Below are positions 62,073 to 64,000 of a DNA stretch of 64,000 bases, in pieces. Source of the DNA: an uncultured Lachnospiraceae bacterium (GTDB lineage Bacteria > Bacillota > Clostridia > Lachnospirales > Lachnospiraceae); assembly GCA_947243855.1 (NCBI GenBank), contig CAMXIK010000009.1:1-64000 (forward strand), in the 5' to 3' direction. Each line of letters begins with the position of its first letter. Positions within the stretch are counted from its first letter, which is position 1. The notes under the pieces are model-generated. The model did no database searches and had not been told where the DNA came from. It saw only the letters and a program-made list of their open reading frames with translations. The translations under genes and the position numbers were made by a program.

Positions 62073-62936
62073 ATGGGAATAAAACTGAACCCCGGCGATA
62101 AAGCAGGGATTGTATGTTGTTCTAACGGTTGGAAAAGGGAAAAAAACAAACAGATTCGTTTACAGGAGGCTTTGTTAAAGATACCGCTCACACCGGTTTT
62201 TTCCCCGTATATTATGGAGCGGGACAGCGTGGAAAGCGGGAGTCCCATGGAGCGGGGGCAGGCCCTGATGGATTTTTACCGGGATGATTCTATTCGGTCA
62301 ATCTTTGATATTTCTGGCGGAGATATCGCCAACGGGATTCTGCCCTATCTGGACTACGACGTGATTGCGGGCAGCGATAAGCTGTTTTGGGGCTACAGTG
62401 ATTTAACAACGGTTATCAACGCCATTTATACGAAAACGGGAAAGGCTTCCGTGCTGTATCAGATCTGCAATCTGCTCTATGAACATGGGGAGGAACAGCA
62501 GAAACATGTGCGGGACACCATATTTGGAAACGGGGAGGCGTTGTTTACATTTCCCTACGAGTTTTTGCAGGGCCAAGGAATGGAGGGCGTTGTAGTTGGC
62601 GGAAACGTCCGCTGTTTTTTAAAACTGGCGGGAACATTTTATTTTCCGGATTTACAAGATAAAATTCTGCTGTTGGAGTCTTTGGGTGGGACAGCGGCGC
62701 AGATGCTCACTTATTTCAGCCAATTGCAGCATCTTGGAGTATTCGAGCGGGTGCGCGGGATTCTGCTTGGTACCTTTACGCAGATGGAGCAGGAGCTGTG
62801 CAGGCCAGATGTGTGGACATTGCTCCAGCGGTTTATCGGAACAACGCTTCCTGTGGCAAAGACGGCATATATTGGCCACGGGCCGGACTCGCGGGCAATT
62901 ATGGTGGGGGAATATAGGCGGTTTGAGCAGAAATAA
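62073..62936 (+). CDS. S66 family peptidase (LD-carboxypeptidase/MccF-like)
   Basis: 287 residues. The nucleophile Ser is in the LFWGYSDLTTVINAIY elbow near residue 107; ISGGDIANGILPYLD and the late catalytic Glu/His region (LLESLGGTAAQM, YIGHGPDSRAIM) match family S66. Members either trim murein peptides (LD-carboxypeptidase A) or hydrolyse peptide antibiotics as MccF does. Sitting behind an ABC exporter quartet, a self-protection role is possible, but cell-wall trimming is the default. Starts one base after nfo. Confidence 0.88.
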   Translation: MGIKLNPGDKAGIVCCSNGWKREKNKQIRLQEALLKIPLTPVFSPYIMERDSVESGSPMERGQALMDFYRDDSIRSIFDISGGDIANGILPYLDYDVIAGSDKLFWGYSDLTTVINAIYTKTGKASVLYQICNLLYEHGEEQQKHVRDTIFGNGEALFTFPYEFLQGQGMEGVVVGGNVRCFLKLAGTFYFPDLQDKILLLESLGGTAAQMLTYFSQLQHLGVFERVRGILLGTFTQMEQELCRPDVWTLLQRFIGTTLPVAKTAYIGHGPDSRAIMVGEYRRFEQK

Positions 62937-62955
62937 ACGCCGCTGCAACTGTCAG

Positions 62956-62984
62956 TTGACAAATTTCCAAGCGCGCTGTATGGT
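62956..62984 (+). promoter_or_regulatory. Promoter of the XRE/glycine-repeat gene
   Basis: TTGACA (62956-62961), 17-base spacer, TATGGT (62979-62984). A dyad CAACTG-t-CAGTTG (62946-62958) overlaps the -35 and may be an operator. Confidence 0.5.
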
Positions 62985-63077
62985 TTTATTTCGGCCTTTT
63001 TTATAATATTAAGAAAGACCGGATAAGACGCTTGTCAAATGGATAGAGATAACCAAGATTTAAAATGGAGGCACAGC

Positions 63078-63884
63078 ATGACGCTTGGAGAAAAAATATA
63101 TCAATTAAGAACAGAGCAAGGGTTTTCACAGGAAAGCTTGGGAGAGAAGCTTGGGGTTTCCCGCCAGTCGGTATCAAAATGGGAGACGGATCAGTCGATT
63201 CCGGAGCTGGATAAGATTGTGGCTGTCAGCGAGATTTTCGGGGTCAGCACAGATTACCTCTTAAAAGAAACAGGGGAGCGTTATGACCGGGCGGAGAGGA
63301 AAGCGTGGACACAGGACCAAGCGCCAATACGGGAAGAATACCGCGGCAGTTATCGAAGAGGCCACTATGAATATAAGAGTAAAAAAATGGTGGGAAATCT
63401 GCCGCTTGTGCATATCAATGTGGGAGCGGGATTATATCGGGCAAGAGGTGTTATCGCGATAGGCGCGATCGCGCAAGGCGGTCTTGCCATCGGTTTTGTA
63501 GCCATGGGTGGTCTGGCAGTCGGGCTGCTCTCATTTGGATTGTTTGCCATTGCCACTTTGGCCTTTGGGCTGCTTGCTTTCGGTAGTCTGGCGGTTGGCG
63601 TCATCAGCATGGGCGCTTTTTCTTTCGGTATTTTTTCCATGGGGGCGATGGCTTTCGGACAGTTCGCTTTTGGGGCCTCAGCCCACGGCGCGCAGGTGGC
63701 GGTAGGAGATGCCGCCAGTGGGAAAATTGCGTTGGGATATTCCCGAGCCGTCGGTACATATACGCAGATCAGCAATAGACAGCCTTTTGACTATGAAAGC
63801 GCCTGCCGCATGATCGACGAGCAGGTATCTTCAAACTGGCTCTTTTTTAAGAGCTGGGCAAAGGCTATGGTAAAGTGGTTTTAG
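63078..63884 (+). CDS. XRE-family protein with five-residue glycine repeat domain
   Basis: 268 residues. Helix-turn-helix at residues 5-60 ([21 protein letters not shown]), a basic, Tyr-rich linker, then residues about 125-205 made of a repeat with Gly every fifth position and small or hydrophobic residues between ([35 protein letters not shown] and so on, about 15 units). The repeat is too regular for ordinary membrane helices and may form a beta-solenoid or membrane-inserted bundle. C-terminal 50 residues are soluble. Start at 63078 with GGAGG upstream. Confidence 0.82.
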   Translation: MTLGEKIYQLRTEQGFSQESLGEKLGVSRQSVSKWETDQSIPELDKIVAVSEIFGVSTDYLLKETGERYDRAERKAWTQDQAPIREEYRGSYRRGHYEYKSKKMVGNLPLVHINVGAGLYRARGVIAIGAIAQGGLAIGFVAMGGLAVGLLSFGLFAIATLAFGLLAFGSLAVGVISMGAFSFGIFSMGAMAFGQFAFGASAHGAQVAVGDAASGKIALGYSRAVGTYTQISNRQPFDYESACRMIDEQVSSNWLFFKSWAKAMVKWF

Positions 63885-63913
63885 TTTATCAAAGAAAAGA
63901 ATGGACACAGGGA

Positions 63914-64000
63914 TTATAGTAAATCAAAGAAATCCAACTGTCCGTCTTTCCATGATTTTTGTTCGGCCAGTTTCACCACGTCGTTTTCAGACAAATCCCC
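63914..64000 (-). CDS. 3' end of a gene, truncated by the window
   Basis: The minus strand is open from the window edge to a TAA at 63914, giving 28 C-terminal residues ending in KSWKDGQLDFFDLL. The start lies outside the window and the family cannot be identified. Confidence 0.5.
   Translation of the reverse strand, partial: GDLSENDVVKLAEQKSWKDGQLDFFDLL

Overview
The window reads as chromosome of a low-to-moderate GC Firmicute, most likely a gut Lachnospiraceae-type Clostridium. Supporting signs are strong AGGAGG-like ribosome sites, sigma-A promoters with 17-base spacers, DUF4358, TSCPD, DUF3791/DUF3990 and DUF6020 proteins, YesM/YesN-type two-component control of a sugar ABC importer, and many XRE regulators fused to membrane segments. 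I see no rRNA, tRNA, CRISPR array, transposase or prophage genes.

Layout. 0-13 kb: an XRE membrane regulator, a flavin reductase-rubredoxin, a MATE exporter, a DUF234-type ATPase, an autoregulated-looking DUF2975/XRE/DUF4153-like operon, an aldo/keto reductase with ferredoxin clusters, a FlxA-like coiled-coil protein and a LytTR regulator/GHKL kinase pair. 12-21.6 kb: MgtC-like protein, exonuclease III, an MBOAT acyltransferase with an SGNH-like partner, a DUF4358 lipoprotein, GH125 alpha-mannosidase, GNAT, alpha/beta hydrolase, and MarR with a flavodoxin. 21.7-31.5 kb: a surface-glycan-like cluster (class II aldolase, a tandem nucleotidyltransferase fusion, a GT-C/uridine-kinase fusion, HAD phosphatase, GT2, GDPD-like, GT-C), interrupted by a reversed YoeB/RelB module and preceded by an unusual hairpin-rich leader. 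31.5-37 kb: membrane protein, TSCPD protein, MurG, a DUF6020 gene broken at a G10 tract, and Pgi.

37-47 kb is a xylo-oligosaccharide utilisation locus: GH43, YesM-like kinase, YesN-like regulator, lipoprotein binding protein (with a second G10 tract), two permeases, and a GH8 enzyme resembling reducing-end xylose-releasing exo-oligoxylanase. Terminator-like hairpins between genes probably set the binding-protein to permease ratio. No importer ATPase is encoded here, so a shared one elsewhere is likely.

47-51 kb holds a VOC protein, a BlaI/BlaR1-type pair whose sensor ends in an SH3-like domain, and a compact overlapping trio DUF3791-DUF3990-DUF3791 that looks like a toxin-antitoxin operon with an ADP-ribosyltransferase-fold toxin. 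51.9-63 kb holds a candidate structured small RNA, a soluble GHKL kinase/LytTR pair, and, divergently, a 16-codon hydrophobic mini-ORF plus folded leader in front of four ABC exporter genes arranged A-B-A'-B' (a duplicated heterodimer), followed by endonuclease IV and an S66 peptidase. The window ends with an XRE protein carrying a striking five-residue glycine repeat and the 3' end of another gene.

Best candidates for something undescribed: the ABC quartet with its mini-ORF, leader, divergent regulator pair and neighbouring small RNA; the DUF3791/DUF3990 trio; the hairpin-array leader with a terminator before the nucleotidyltransferase; and the two G10 contingency-type tracts.
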